DNA of 42,442 nucleotides from Armatimonadota bacterium (GTDB lineage: Bacteria > Armatimonadota > UBA5829 > DTJY01): NCBI GenBank assembly GCA_025358205.1, contig JANYKG010000072.1:1-42442 (forward strand), in the 5' to 3' direction. Positions within the stretch are counted from its first letter, which is position 1. Each line of letters opens with the position of its first letter. The notes under the pieces were generated by a model. That model searched no databases. It was not told the DNA's origin and saw only the letters and a program-made list of their open reading frames with translations. Below, one piece after another: positions 33,768-42,442 of the stretch. Position numbers and translations under genes: made by a program.

Positions 33768-35510
33768 TTGCTGAACACTGACACCAGACGCCGCATAGAT
33801 ACCGCCAGGGATATCCTTGTCGGCAAAGTGCCCGATCCCAAGAGCCAGGTGGAGCAGATCACCATCGCCCTGATCTACAAGTTTATGGACGATATGGACG
33901 CGGAGAGCGAGGAGTTGGGCGGCAAGCGTAAGTTCTTCGCGGGTGAGTTCCAGCGCTACGGCTGGGCAAAGCTCATGCGGTCAGGTCTGGGCGGCCATGA
34001 AACGCTGAACCTCTATGCAGAGGCCATCGCCAAGATGCCGGAGAACCCCGGCATTCCCCTGCTCTTCCGCAACATCTTCAAGAATGCCTTTCTACCCTAC
34101 CGCGATCCCGAAACGCTGAAGATGTTTCTCAAGGTCATTGACGAGTTCAACTACGATCACAGCGAGAAGCTGGGCGATGCCTTCGAATATCTGCTCTCTG
34201 TACTGGGCAGCCAGGGCGATGCCGGGCAGTTCCGCACTCCTCGGCACATCATTGATTTCATGGTAGAGGTTATTGACCCCAAGAAGACGGAGTCCGTGCT
34301 TGACCCGGCCTGCGGGACTGCCGGATTCCTCATCTCTGCCTACAAGCATATCCTGAAGACAAACACCGCTGAGTCCGTCTCCACTCTCACCCCTGATGAG
34401 CGGGGCCGTCTGGCAAAGAACTTCCACGGCTACGATATCTCGCCGGACATGGTGCGCCTCTCTCTGGTGAATATGTATCTCCACGGATTTGCTGACCCGC
34501 ATATCTATGAGTACGACACTCTTTCCAGTCAGGACCGATGGAACGATTACGCGGATGTCATCCTCGCCAATCCGCCGTTTATGTCGCCGAAGGGGGGCAT
34601 CGTGCCCCACAAGCGCTTCTCGGTCCAGAGCAAGCGGAGCGAGGTGCTCTTTGTGGACTACATGGCGGAGCATCTTAAGCCGAACGGACGAGCTGCGATC
34701 ATTGTGCCGGAGGGGATCATCTTCCAAAGCCAGACCGCATACAAACAACTGCGGAAGATGCTGGTGGAGGAGTATCTGGTGGCGGTTGTCTCGCTGCCTG
34801 CGGGTGTGTTCAATCCTTACTCAGGTGTGAAGACTTCTATTCTGATTCTGGACAAGTCTCTGGCGAAGAGGACCGACTCGATAGCGTTCTACAAGGTGGA
34901 GAATGACGGCTTTGGCCTGGGCGCGCAGAGGCGGGAGATAGACAAGAACGACCTCCCCGCCGCCACCGCATTCCTAAAGTCGTATATGATCTCCCTCCCG
35001 TCCACCCTGTCCACAGAGACTCCCTCAGCCCTGATTGTCCCAAAGACCAAGCTCGCCGCAAACGGCGACTACAACCTAAGCGGAGAACGCTACCGGGAGA
35101 ATGGGCAGCGATCATCTCAGTACCCGCATGTACTTCTAGGTGAAGTGGTGGAGATTCTCGATTCATTGCGACGACCTATCACAAAGCACGACAGAAACTC
35201 TGGCCCTTATCCATATTACGGGGCAACGGGAATTTTGGATCATGTAGAAGGTTACCTATTCGATGAACCACTTGTTCTCGTTGGCGAAGATGGAGCAAAA
35301 TGGCAGGCAAGTGATAAGACTGCATTCTCTGTGGAAGGAAAAGTCTGGGTTAACAACCATGCCCATGTGTTAAGGCCCAAACGCACCAGGCTTTTGGATC
35401 GCTATTTAATCGAAATCCTCAACGAGGCCGATGGAGGTGCAGAAGGAAATCGTCGGGGAGATCGAGGGCTATCAGAAAGTCATAGACGGCGCCCGCACCG
35501 TGGTGGATAA
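33768..35510 (+). CDS. hsdM: HsdM-HsdS fusion, specificity half truncated by frameshift
   Basis: Residues 1-447 form a complete N6-adenine methyltransferase of the HsdM kind: motif I D179-PACGTAGF, the catalytic N268-PPF (ILANPPFMS), and the N-terminal helical domain. A type I specificity domain starts at about 452 (YPHVLLGEVVEIL, then YPYYGATGI, LVGEDGA and KVWVNNHAHVLRP), so modification and specificity are fused. After LIEILNEAD (D555) the frame changes and the last 25 residues are nonsense-like. The missing specificity sequence continues at 35431 in another frame. The start is TTG 33768 with AGGA 7 nt upstream. The methylase core looks intact; target recognition does not. Confidence 0.88.
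   Translation: MLNTDTRRRIDTARDILVGKVPDPKSQVEQITIALIYKFMDDMDAESEELGGKRKFFAGEFQRYGWAKLMRSGLGGHETLNLYAEAIAKMPENPGIPLLFRNIFKNAFLPYRDPETLKMFLKVIDEFNYDHSEKLGDAFEYLLSVLGSQGDAGQFRTPRHIIDFMVEVIDPKKTESVLDPACGTAGFLISAYKHILKTNTAESVSTLTPDERGRLAKNFHGYDISPDMVRLSLVNMYLHGFADPHIYEYDTLSSQDRWNDYADVILANPPFMSPKGGIVPHKRFSVQSKRSEVLFVDYMAEHLKPNGRAAIIVPEGIIFQSQTAYKQLRKMLVEEYLVAVVSLPAGVFNPYSGVKTSILILDKSLAKRTDSIAFYKVENDGFGLGAQRREIDKNDLPAATAFLKSYMISLPSTLSTETPSALIVPKTKLAANGDYNLSGERYRENGQRSSQYPHVLLGEVVEILDSLRRPITKHDRNSGPYPYYGATGILDHVEGYLFDEPLVLVGEDGAKWQASDKTAFSVEGKVWVNNHAHVLRPKRTRLLDRYLIEILNEADGGAEGNRRGDRGLSESHRRRPHRGG
34996..35013 (+). repeat. 9-bp repeat NNNNGTCCA, two units
   Basis: TCCCGTCCA and CCCTGTCCA inside the HsdM coding region, matching the repeats in the neighbouring four-helix-bundle gene. 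They encode part of the linker SLPSTLSTET ahead of the C-terminal methylase/specificity junction. Confidence 0.55.
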
Positions 35511-36138
35511 CTACCGTCCCCACATCTCCATTGACCCCTCCTGGCCGATGGTAGAGCTGGGAGAGATATGCCTGTTCAAACGCGGACCATTCGGGGGTAG
35601 CCTAAAAAAGGAAGTATTCGTGAAGAAAGGTTATGCTGTTTATGAGCAGGGCCACGCAATCTCAAATGACTTCGGCTCTTTCCGATACTTCATTGATGGG
35701 GATAAGTACAAAGAGATGAGGGGGTTTGCGGCCCTGCCGGGAGATATCATCATGTCTTGCTCAGGAACGATGGGGCGTACCGCCATCCTTCCTGAAGACG
35801 CGCCGCAAGGTGTCATCAACCAAGCATTGCTGAGACTCAGAGTTACTGAGCAGCTACTGGTCCAATTCCTCAAGCTGTGGATGGACAGCGTGAGCTTTCT
35901 GGATGCCATTGAGAGTGTGGCGTTCGGTGCGGCAATAAGAAACGTTGCTTCGGTGGACATACTCAAAAGACTGCAGTTACCCCTTCCACCACTCTCCACA
36001 CAGCAATCCATCGTCGCGGAGATCGAGGCTGAGCAGGCGCTGGTGAATGCCAACCGCGAACTGATATCCCGAATGGAAAAGAAGATTCAGGCAACCCTCG
36101 CCCGCGTCTGGGGAGACAACCAGCCGGCGGAGACCTGA
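35431..36138 (+). CDS. hsdS: HsdS C-terminal fragment (second target recognition domain)
   Basis: The reading continues the specificity half of the broken fusion. It begins with the coiled-coil spacer EVQKEIVGEIEGYQKVIDGA, then the second target recognition domain (WPMVELGEICLFKRGPFGGS, GDIIMSCSGTMGRTAI, NQALLRLRV) and the second spacer LPLPPLSTQQSIVAEIEAEQ. Within HsdS, the conserved block before PPL-x-x-Q-K spans about 34 residues in this half; the equivalent in the first half is missing. GAGG sits only 3 nt before the ATG, so independent translation would be poor. A separate half-subunit able to dimerise with the fused part remains possible. The stop is at 36138. Confidence 0.8.
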   Translation: MEVQKEIVGEIEGYQKVIDGARTVVDNYRPHISIDPSWPMVELGEICLFKRGPFGGSLKKEVFVKKGYAVYEQGHAISNDFGSFRYFIDGDKYKEMRGFAALPGDIIMSCSGTMGRTAILPEDAPQGVINQALLRLRVTEQLLVQFLKLWMDSVSFLDAIESVAFGAAIRNVASVDILKRLQLPLPPLSTQQSIVAEIEAEQALVNANRELISRMEKKIQATLARVWGDNQPAET

Positions 36139-36227
36139 CCGTGGAGTCGTCTTTCCGGCCCCTCACCCCAGTCGTGAGAAAAGGGACCCTTCTGCTACAG
36201 GTCAAGGTGGGGAGTAGAAAGTCAAAA

Positions 36228-36251
36228 GGGAGCCTGGTTTCCCAGACTCCC
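36228..36251 (-). terminator. Intrinsic terminator of groES-groEL
   Basis: On the minus strand GGGAGTCTGG, a GAAA loop, CCAGGCTCCC (one mismatch), then TTTT. It lies about 75 nt past the groEL stop. It could also stop the restriction operon from the other side. Confidence 0.7.
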
Positions 36252-36270
36252 CCTCTGTTTCTGTTCCTTT

Positions 36271-36312
36271 GTTGGAAGTTGGGAGTTGAACGTTGGACGT
36301 TCGACGTTCGTT
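36271..36312. repeat. 7-bp tandem repeat GTTNNAN, six units
   Basis: GTTGGAA, GTTGGGA, GTTGAAC, GTTGGAC, GTTCGAC and GTTCGTT in tandem, between the groEL terminator and the groEL stop codon. It forms the C-R-V-E-R-W-T-F-D-V-R-S type of translated pattern often met in uncultured bacterial genomes. Confidence 0.7.
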
Positions 36313-36323
36313 CCCGCCGCCTT

Positions 36324-37994
<1,671 letters not shown>

Positions 37995-38279
37995 TTACTC
38001 GGAGATCGCCAGCACGTCGTCCTGACGCAGAATCACGTACTCATCTGAGCCGATCTTGACCTCGGTACCGCCGTACCTGGAGTACATGACCTTGTCGCCC
38101 AGCTTGACTTCCATGGGAACCTTGACGCCGGTATCCAGAACCTTACCGGGACCAACCGCCAGAACCTCACCCTCGCGGGGCTTCTCTTTTGCGGAATCCG
38201 GCAGCACGATGCCGCCCTTGGTCATTTCTTCAGCCGCTGTCGGCTTGATAACAATCCGATCACCTAGTGGTTTAAGCAA
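37995..38279 (-). CDS. groES: Co-chaperonin GroES
   Basis: Lid of the chaperonin, 94 residues. It begins LKPLGDRIVIKPTAAEEM, the normal opening, and has the mobile loop with KGGIVLPDSAKEKP. TTG at 38279 is the likely start, with GGAGGTG 9 nt upstream. ATG at 38324 is in frame and would add 15 residues (MPNLSTNVWNGGALA), but it lies inside the CIRCE element. A TTG start for GroES is unusual. Confidence 0.95.
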   Translation of the reverse strand: MLKPLGDRIVIKPTAAEEMTKGGIVLPDSAKEKPREGEVLAVGPGKVLDTGVKVPMEVKLGDKVMYSRYGGTEVKIGSDEYVILRQDDVLAISE

Positions 38280-38317
38280 TGCTAATGCACCTCCATTCCA
38301 GACATTCGTACTCAAAT

Positions 38318-38344
38318 TTGGCACTCAGAGTTGGAGAGTGCCAA
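38318..38344 (-). promoter_or_regulatory. CIRCE operator (HrcA binding site)
   Basis: TTGGCACTC, nine bases, GAGTGCCAA: a near-perfect match to the CIRCE consensus TTAGCACTC-N9-GAGTGCTAA, with both half-sites changed together (A to G, T to C) so symmetry is kept. It lies between the groES promoter and start. HrcA would repress here until heat shock. hrcA itself is not in the window. Confidence 0.95.
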
Positions 38345-38352
38345 ACTCATAG

Positions 38353-38382
38353 ATAATACTACATACTGACGGTTTCACGCAA
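38353..38382 (-). promoter_or_regulatory. Predicted promoter for groES-groEL
   Basis: Minus-strand TTGCGT at 38382-38377, 18-nt spacer, TATTAT at 38358-38353. The -35 lies inside the hairpin at 38375-38416 that follows tpiA. Confidence 0.6.
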
Positions 38383-38416
38383 GGCGAACAGAACTGATTC
38401 TGCCCACCTTGCGTGA
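38375..38416 (-). terminator. Strong hairpin after tpiA, overlapping the groES -35
   Basis: TCACGCAAGG (38375-38384) pairs perfectly with CCTTGCGTGA (38407-38416). Inside is a second stem CAGAA/TTCTG with the loop CTGA, separated by an unpaired CGAA/CCCA. It lies 32 nt past the tpiA stop and has no T-run. Confidence 0.55.
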
Positions 38417-38447
38417 CTTATTGCGATATTCTTCGGGCCTAGTCGTT

Positions 38448-39239
38448 TCAGATGGCCTTGATTATGCCAACGAAGTCGGGAACCTTCAGGCTCGCTCCGC
38501 CGACCAGCGCGCCGTCAATGTCCGGCTGGCTGAGCAGTTCCTTCGCATTGTCAGGCTTCACGCTTCCGCCGTACTGGATGCGGACTGACTCGGCAGCGAC
38601 GTCGCCGAACAGCTTGGCGATCTTCGCGCGGATCATGGCACAGACTCGCTGAGCTTCAGGAGTGCTGCAGACTTCGCCGGTACCGATGGCCCACACGGGT
38701 TCGTAGGCGACGACCATGCCGCCAACCTGCTCGGCGGTGAGGTCGGCAAGACCGTTCTTCACCTGCCCCTTGATAACAGAGTCGGTGTTTCCAGCCTGGC
38801 GCTCGTTGTAGGTCTCTCCGCAGCACATGATCGGCTTCAGTCCGGCGGCCAGCGCAACCTTGATCTTGCAGTTGACGGTCTCGTCGCTCTCCGCGAAGAA
38901 GGCGAACTGACCCTCCGTCATGTCTTCCTTACCAAAGCGGCCTCTCGTCTCGGAGTGGCCGATGAGCGTGAACTCAGCGCCTGCATCCAGAAGCATCTTG
39001 GCGGACACCTGGCTGGTGTATGCGCCGGACTCTTTCCAGAACACGTCCTGACCTGCGACGGCGATGTTCGTACCCTGGCACCGCTGCGCCACTTCGTGGA
39101 CTGCAAGGTATGGCGGGCATAGGAGGATCTCCACGTCCTTTACTGATGCCACTTCCACGCGGAAAGCCTCGACGAAATCCTTGGCCTCGCCGATTGTTTT
39201 GTTCATCTTCCAGTTTCCGGCAATAATTGGTTTACGCAT
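38448..39239 (-). CDS. tpiA: Triosephosphate isomerase
   Basis: Interconverts dihydroxyacetone phosphate and glyceraldehyde-3-phosphate. At 263 residues it is slightly longer than the usual 250. NWKMNK carries the active Lys, LIGHSETR the active His, and VVAYEPVWAIGTG the active Glu. The phosphate loop YGGSVKPDNAKEL is intact. The extra length lies in a short loop in TEGQFAFFAESDETVNCK. AAAGGG is about 9 nt ahead of the ATG. It is 17 nt after pgk on the same strand, so it is the last gene of the gap-pgk-tpiA unit. Confidence 0.97.
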   Translation of the reverse strand: MRKPIIAGNWKMNKTIGEAKDFVEAFRVEVASVKDVEILLCPPYLAVHEVAQRCQGTNIAVAGQDVFWKESGAYTSQVSAKMLLDAGAEFTLIGHSETRGRFGKEDMTEGQFAFFAESDETVNCKIKVALAAGLKPIMCCGETYNERQAGNTDSVIKGQVKNGLADLTAEQVGGMVVAYEPVWAIGTGEVCSTPEAQRVCAMIRAKIAKLFGDVAAESVRIQYGGSVKPDNAKELLSQPDIDGALVGGASLKVPDFVGIIKAI

Positions 39240-39256
39240 TGAAACACTATCCCTTT

Positions 39257-40441
39257 CTACTTGTCATTCAAAGCAACGAGACCGGGGAGCGCCTTGCCTT
39301 CAAGGAACTCTAGCGACGCGCCGCCGCCGGTGGAGACGTGCGACATCTTGTCCGCAAACCCCATCTGCTCGACTGCCGCCGCAGAGTCGCCGCCGCCTAC
39401 TATGGTAACGCCGTTTGAGTCCGCCATGGCCTGAGCGATGGCTCTGGTTCCCTTTGCGAACGGCTCCATCTCGAAGACGCCCATGGGACCGTTCCAGACA
39501 ACCGTGCCGGCCTCGGCGACGAATTTCGCGAACTTCTTCATGGATTCCGGGCCGATGTCCACGCCCATCATATCAGCGGGGATACCTTCTGCGGAGACGA
39601 TTTTGGTCTGCGCGTTGGGGGAAAGCTCAGTAGCTGCCAGTATGTCAACCGGAAGCTCAAAGTTGACACCCTTGGCAGCGGCCTTAGCCATTAGGTCCTT
39701 GCAGAGATCGAAGCTTCCCTCATCCAGCAGGGACTTACCGATCTCGAAACCCTTGGCCTTGAGGAAAGTGTATGCCATGCCGCCGCCGATGAGCAGCGTA
39801 TCTACCTTCTCGATGAGGCACTCGATGACGGGAATTTTGTCCTTGACCTTGGCGCCGCCGAGAATGGCAACGAAAGGCCGCTTCGGGTTGCTGACTGCGT
39901 TCCCGAGGTAGTCAATCTCTTTCTGCATCAGGAACCCGGCTACGGCTGACTTGACCAGATGCGCAACTCCCTCAGTAGATGCGTGTGCGCGGTGCGCGGT
40001 TCCGAATGCGTCGTTCACGTAGATGTCAGCCAATGCCGCCAACTTCTTGGCAAAATCAGGATCGTTCGCTTCCTCTTCCTTGTAGAAGCGGACGTTCTCC
40101 AACAGCATAACGTCGCCTGATTTCATTGCATTGACCGCCGCCTCAACGTCTGGGCCGATGCAGTCATCCATCTTCTTCACGGGTTTGCCCAGAAGCTCCG
40201 ACAAGCGATCTGCGATGGGGTTCATGCGCAGGCTTTCCGTTACACCTTTCGGACGCCCCAGGTGCGAAACCAGGACCACTTTGGCTCCGTGGTCAATCAG
40301 GTACTGGATGGTAGGCAGTGCGGCTGTGATGCGGTTGTCGTCTGTGATCTTTCCGGTCTCATCCTGCGGCACGTTGAAATCCACTCGAACGAGTACGCGT
40401 TTACCGTTTACCTCTACATCCTTCACGGTCTTCTTATTCAT
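39257..40441 (-). CDS. pgk: Phosphoglycerate kinase
   Basis: ATP-forming glycolytic kinase, 394 residues. It has [11 protein letters not shown], the substrate histidine/arginine block [11 protein letters not shown], the [13 protein letters not shown] hinge and the nucleotide site near [13 protein letters not shown] and [13 protein letters not shown] 40441 is chosen, since GAGGGGG lies about 9 nt upstream; a longer reading from 40516 would run into the hairpin between gap and pgk. The order gap-pgk-tpiA is common in Gram-positive and related bacteria. Confidence 0.97.
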   Translation of the reverse strand: MNKKTVKDVEVNGKRVLVRVDFNVPQDETGKITDDNRITAALPTIQYLIDHGAKVVLVSHLGRPKGVTESLRMNPIADRLSELLGKPVKKMDDCIGPDVEAAVNAMKSGDVMLLENVRFYKEEEANDPDFAKKLAALADIYVNDAFGTAHRAHASTEGVAHLVKSAVAGFLMQKEIDYLGNAVSNPKRPFVAILGGAKVKDKIPVIECLIEKVDTLLIGGGMAYTFLKAKGFEIGKSLLDEGSFDLCKDLMAKAAAKGVNFELPVDILAATELSPNAQTKIVSAEGIPADMMGVDIGPESMKKFAKFVAEAGTVVWNGPMGVFEMEPFAKGTRAIAQAMADSNGVTIVGGGDSAAAVEQMGFADKMSHVSTGGGASLEFLEGKALPGLVALNDK

Positions 40442-40468
40442 TTTCTCAAAGCCCCCTCTTACGGTATT

Positions 40469-40512
40469 GAGGGTCAGGGAATACTGTGCATTGCACGCAA
40501 ACCCTGACCCTC
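40469..40512 (-). repeat. Hairpin between gap and pgk
   Basis: GAGGGTCAGGG (40469-40479) pairs perfectly over 11 bp with CCCTGACCCTC (40502-40512). The 22-nt loop holds GTGC/GCAC. No T-run follows. It could be a partial terminator or an RNA stability or processing element that sets the gap to pgk ratio. Confidence 0.65.
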
Positions 40513-40552
40513 TCATACGCTAGATTACGGTCTCACCAAGTATGGCAGAGAC

Positions 40553-41566
40553 TTACAGACCCTTCTTCACCATGAAGTCAATGAGGTCGGCAACTCGGCA
40601 GGAGTAACCCCACTCATTGTCATACCAGGACAGGACCTTGACCATGTTGCCGCCAAGAACCATCGTGGACAGACCGTCTACGATGGATGAGAGCGGATTC
40701 TGCTTGAAGTCAACTGATACCAGCGGCTCTTCGCATACGCCGAGGTAACCCTTCATGCGGCCGTTCGCGGCAGCCTTGAGGGCATCGTTGATCTGCTGAG
40801 CTGTGACTTCCTTATCTGTGATGACGACCAGGTCTACCAGTGAGACTGTGGGGGTCGGCACGCGCAGTGCGAGTCCGTCCATTTTGCCTTTCAGCTCAGG
40901 GATAACCAGCGAAACTGCCTTAGCCGCACCGGTAGTCGTCGGGATGATGCTCAGGGCGGCGGCACGCGCTCTGCGGAGGTCGCTGTGAGCCTGATCCTGG
41001 ACCTTCTGATCGTTCGTGTAAGCATGAACGGTGGTCATGAAAGCCTTCTGAATGCCAAAGTTGTCAAGGATAACCTTGGCAAACGGGGCAAGGCAGTTGG
41101 TGGTACATGACGCGTTGGAGACGATGTGATGGTTGGCGGCATCGTACTTCTCTTCGTTCACGCCGAGGACGATGGTGATATCCTCACCCTTCGCGGGTGC
41201 GCTGATGATGACCTTCTTGACCGAACCCTTCTTGTGTGCTCCGGCCTTCTCCGCTGATGTGAAGAAACCGGTGGACTCGATAACGATGTCAACGTTGTGG
41301 TCTGACCACGGGATATTCGCGGGATCTCTCTCTGAATATACGTTGATCTTCTTGCCGTTTACCACAATATCCTTCTCTTCGTAGGACACGTCGCCGGCGA
41401 ATACGCCGTAGTTCGAGTCATACTTGAAGAGTGCAGCGTTGGTCTTGGAGTCAACCAAATCGTTCAGCGCCACAACCTCGATCTCGTTCGGATACTTCTC
41501 GAGGATAGCGCGCAGGGTTAGTCGGCCGATGCGTCCAAAACCGTTGATTCCTACTTTGACAGCCAC
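40553..41566 (-). CDS. gap: Glyceraldehyde-3-phosphate dehydrogenase (type I)
   Basis: NAD-linked glycolytic enzyme, 337 residues. The Rossmann start [18 protein letters not shown], the catalytic Cys in [12 protein letters not shown] and the His in HAYTNDQ are all present. LNDLVDSKT after the second strand keeps Asp in place and suggests NAD rather than [24 protein letters not shown] and [10 protein letters not shown] are standard. It starts at GTG 41566, with AGGAGG 8 nt upstream. A long leader with three hairpins separates it from its promoter. Confidence 0.97.
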   Translation of the reverse strand: MAVKVGINGFGRIGRLTLRAILEKYPNEIEVVALNDLVDSKTNAALFKYDSNYGVFAGDVSYEEKDIVVNGKKINVYSERDPANIPWSDHNVDIVIESTGFFTSAEKAGAHKKGSVKKVIISAPAKGEDITIVLGVNEEKYDAANHHIVSNASCTTNCLAPFAKVILDNFGIQKAFMTTVHAYTNDQKVQDQAHSDLRRARAAALSIIPTTTGAAKAVSLVIPELKGKMDGLALRVPTPTVSLVDLVVITDKEVTAQQINDALKAAANGRMKGYLGVCEEPLVSVDFKQNPLSSIVDGLSTMVLGGNMVKVLSWYDNEWGYSCRVADLIDFMVKKGL

Positions 41567-41635
41567 TGGGTGAACCTCCTTGTCAGGTGTGAAATTGCCG
41601 GAAGGGACTACCGTTCCGACTATGCGACTTAGCCC

Positions 41636-41664
41636 GCATTATTCACGAACAACGTGAATAATGC
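41636..41664 (-). repeat. Palindromic ATTATTCA hairpin, copy 2
   Basis: GCATTATTCACG (41636-41647), loop AACAA, CGTGAATAATGC (41653-41664): perfect 12-bp stem and 5-nt loop. It has the same size and outer seven or more bases as the element at 18977, 22 kb away. Confidence 0.75.
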
Positions 41665-41673
41665 TCCGAATGC

Positions 41674-41704
41674 CCTGGATTATTCAGTTCATGAATAATC
41701 CAGG
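41674..41704 (-). repeat. Palindromic ATTATTCA hairpin, copy 3
   Basis: CCTGGATTATTCA (41674-41686), loop GTTCA, TGAATAATCCAGG (41692-41704): perfect 13-bp stem. It shares GTTCATGAATAAT with the element at 18977. It is ten bases from copy 2, in the gap leader. Confidence 0.75.
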
Positions 41705-41717
41705 CTAGCAGCATGAC

Positions 41718-41735
41718 ATGACTGCTATCAGTCAT
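41718..41735 (-). repeat. Small hairpin in the gap leader
   Basis: ATGACTG, loop CTAT, CAGTCAT: perfect 7-bp stem, the third structure in the leader between the gap promoter and copy 3. Confidence 0.55.
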
Positions 41736-41760
41736 AGCGTTACCTGCCACGTACCAACGT

Positions 41761-41790
41761 ATTTTAACTTCCCACGCGCTCGTGTGTCAA
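41761..41790 (-). promoter_or_regulatory. Predicted sigma-70 promoter for gap-pgk-tpiA
   Basis: Minus-strand TTGACA at 41790-41785, 18-nt spacer, TAAAAT at 41766-41761. Transcription would start near 41754, giving a leader of about 190 nt to gap that contains the three hairpins. Confidence 0.7.
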
Positions 41791-41798
41791 GTTACGCG

Positions 41799-42442
41799 CT
41801 ATCTGGGGACGAAGGATTTTTCAAACACCAGCCTGAGTATCGCCTGCGCCAGTTCCTGCGGGTCGTGACGTACCACTTCCGTCTGGCTGATGAAGTTCCC
41901 CGTAATCGGTTTGTACCCCATTTCGCGGATCACATCTACATCAGGCGAAACTAATTCAGCGCCCAGGTGGTGGTATTTTTCGAGAAGTCGAAGCGAGGGG
42001 ACTTCTTTGTTGATCAGGACGTAAGAGAACAGCCTTTTCCCTGTATGCTCACGGATGGCTTTTATGTGATCGGACGCCAGGAAATGATCTGTCTCTCCCG
42101 GCTGTGTCATAACGTTGCAGACGTAGATCTTCACGGCAGGCGAATCGGTAATGGCGTCCACGATGCCGTTTACGAGGAGGTTCGGGATGATGCTGGTATA
42201 CACACTCCCCGGCCCTATGACAATAGCGTCTGCCAATCGTATCGCGTCCAGTGCTTCCTGAAGCGGTTTGACATCCTCAGGAACGAGACATATCCGTTTG
42301 ATCGGCTGGGGATATCTGACGATATCCGTCTCGCCGCACACGATGCTCCCATCCGCCATTTCGGCCTGCAGGGTGACATTCTGTACAGTTGAAGGGAACA
42401 CACGCCCGCGAATAGCAAGAACCTTGCTGGTTTCCTTGACTG
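41799..42442 (-). CDS. yvcK: YvcK/CofD-like gluconeogenesis factor, 3' part
   Basis: The window holds the C-terminal 213 or so residues; the gene runs off the right end. Seen are VLAIRGRVFPSTVQNVTLQAEMADG, then the phosphosugar-binding loop IVIGPGSVYTSIIPNLLV, CNVMTQPGETDHF and the LAQAILRL end. The family includes YvcK, needed for growth on gluconeogenic substrates and for cell-wall synthesis, and the related CofD. It is followed on the same strand by the gap promoter within its last codons' neighbourhood, about 30 nt before. Function in this organism is by homology only. Confidence 0.9.
   Translation of the reverse strand, partial: VKETSKVLAIRGRVFPSTVQNVTLQAEMADGSIVCGETDIVRYPQPIKRICLVPEDVKPLQEALDAIRLADAIVIGPGSVYTSIIPNLLVNGIVDAITDSPAVKIYVCNVMTQPGETDHFLASDHIKAIREHTGKRLFSYVLINKEVPSLRLLEKYHHLGAELVSPDVDVIREMGYKPITGNFISQTEVVRHDPQELAQAILRLVFEKSFVPR

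Noticed and set aside
38280-38324. GroES start at ATG 38324
   Set aside because: The start would lie inside the CIRCE operator and add 15 residues not found in GroES; TTG 38279 has a strong ribosome site.

Overview
The window is a bacterial chromosome segment, moderately GC-rich and densely packed, with many GTG or TTG starts. It is mostly housekeeping, with two patches of accessory DNA. Several features suggest Armatimonadota or a related deep-branching, Firmicutes-like lineage: a miaB-mutS-mutL cluster with an endonuclease-type MutL, a split glycine decarboxylase (gcvPA/gcvPB), a LipM-like octanoyltransferase, a CIRCE operator on groESL, a gap-pgk-tpiA cluster beside yvcK, and a GHL10 glycosidase-like protein among secreted proteins of no known family. 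That assignment is inference from gene content; there is no 16S rRNA gene or phylogeny to confirm it.

Layout. 1-140: the 3' end of an IS256-family insertion sequence with its terminal repeat. 320-11001 (+): a promoter, then miaB, mutS, mutL and three further genes (secreted protein, GHL10 protein, secreted protein with an internal duplication) packed with 4-nt overlaps or short gaps. 11089-15077: a membrane protein with TPR and zinc ribbon, an HD-GYP phosphodiesterase, a stand-alone Lrp/AsnC effector domain (-), tRNA-Ala(GGC), a membrane protein and pilT. 15074-15829 (-): a purine nucleoside phosphorylase. 16167-18936 (+): a STAS anti-sigma antagonist, a GT4 glycosyltransferase and its probable helical-barrel partner. 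19055-25011 (+): a one-carbon and lipoate module: homocysteine methyltransferase domain, gcvT, gcvH, gcvPA, gcvPB, lipM-like gene. 25068-25734 (+): a single-domain response regulator and a small membrane protein.

25950-30215 (-): bifunctional-nuclease-family protein, rho, hpt and guaA. 30573-36138 (+): a type I restriction-modification island with hsdR, a four-helix-bundle (S23/IVP-type) gene, and an hsdM-hsdS fusion that has been broken by a deletion and frameshift. 9-bp and 7-bp tandem repeats lie in or beside it. 36324-42442 (-): groEL and groES under a CIRCE operator, then tpiA, pgk and gap (an operon in the order gap-pgk-tpiA), then the 3' part of yvcK running off the window.

How it fits together. 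The Gcv proteins form a complete P/T/H set and the adjacent lipM-like gene could load octanoate onto GcvH. The L protein and LipA are not in the window. guaA and hpt share a promoter and supply GMP by synthesis and salvage. gap, pgk and tpiA are consecutive glycolytic steps. Many promoters are close to consensus sigma-70 (TTGACA-like, 17-18 nt, TATAAT-like), and two carry inverted repeats over the -10 that look like operators. No CRISPR array, prophage or wholly new defence system is convincingly present. The most unusual parts are the restriction-modification island, the dispersed ATTATTCA hairpins, and the uncharacterised secreted-protein and STAS-glycosyltransferase clusters.
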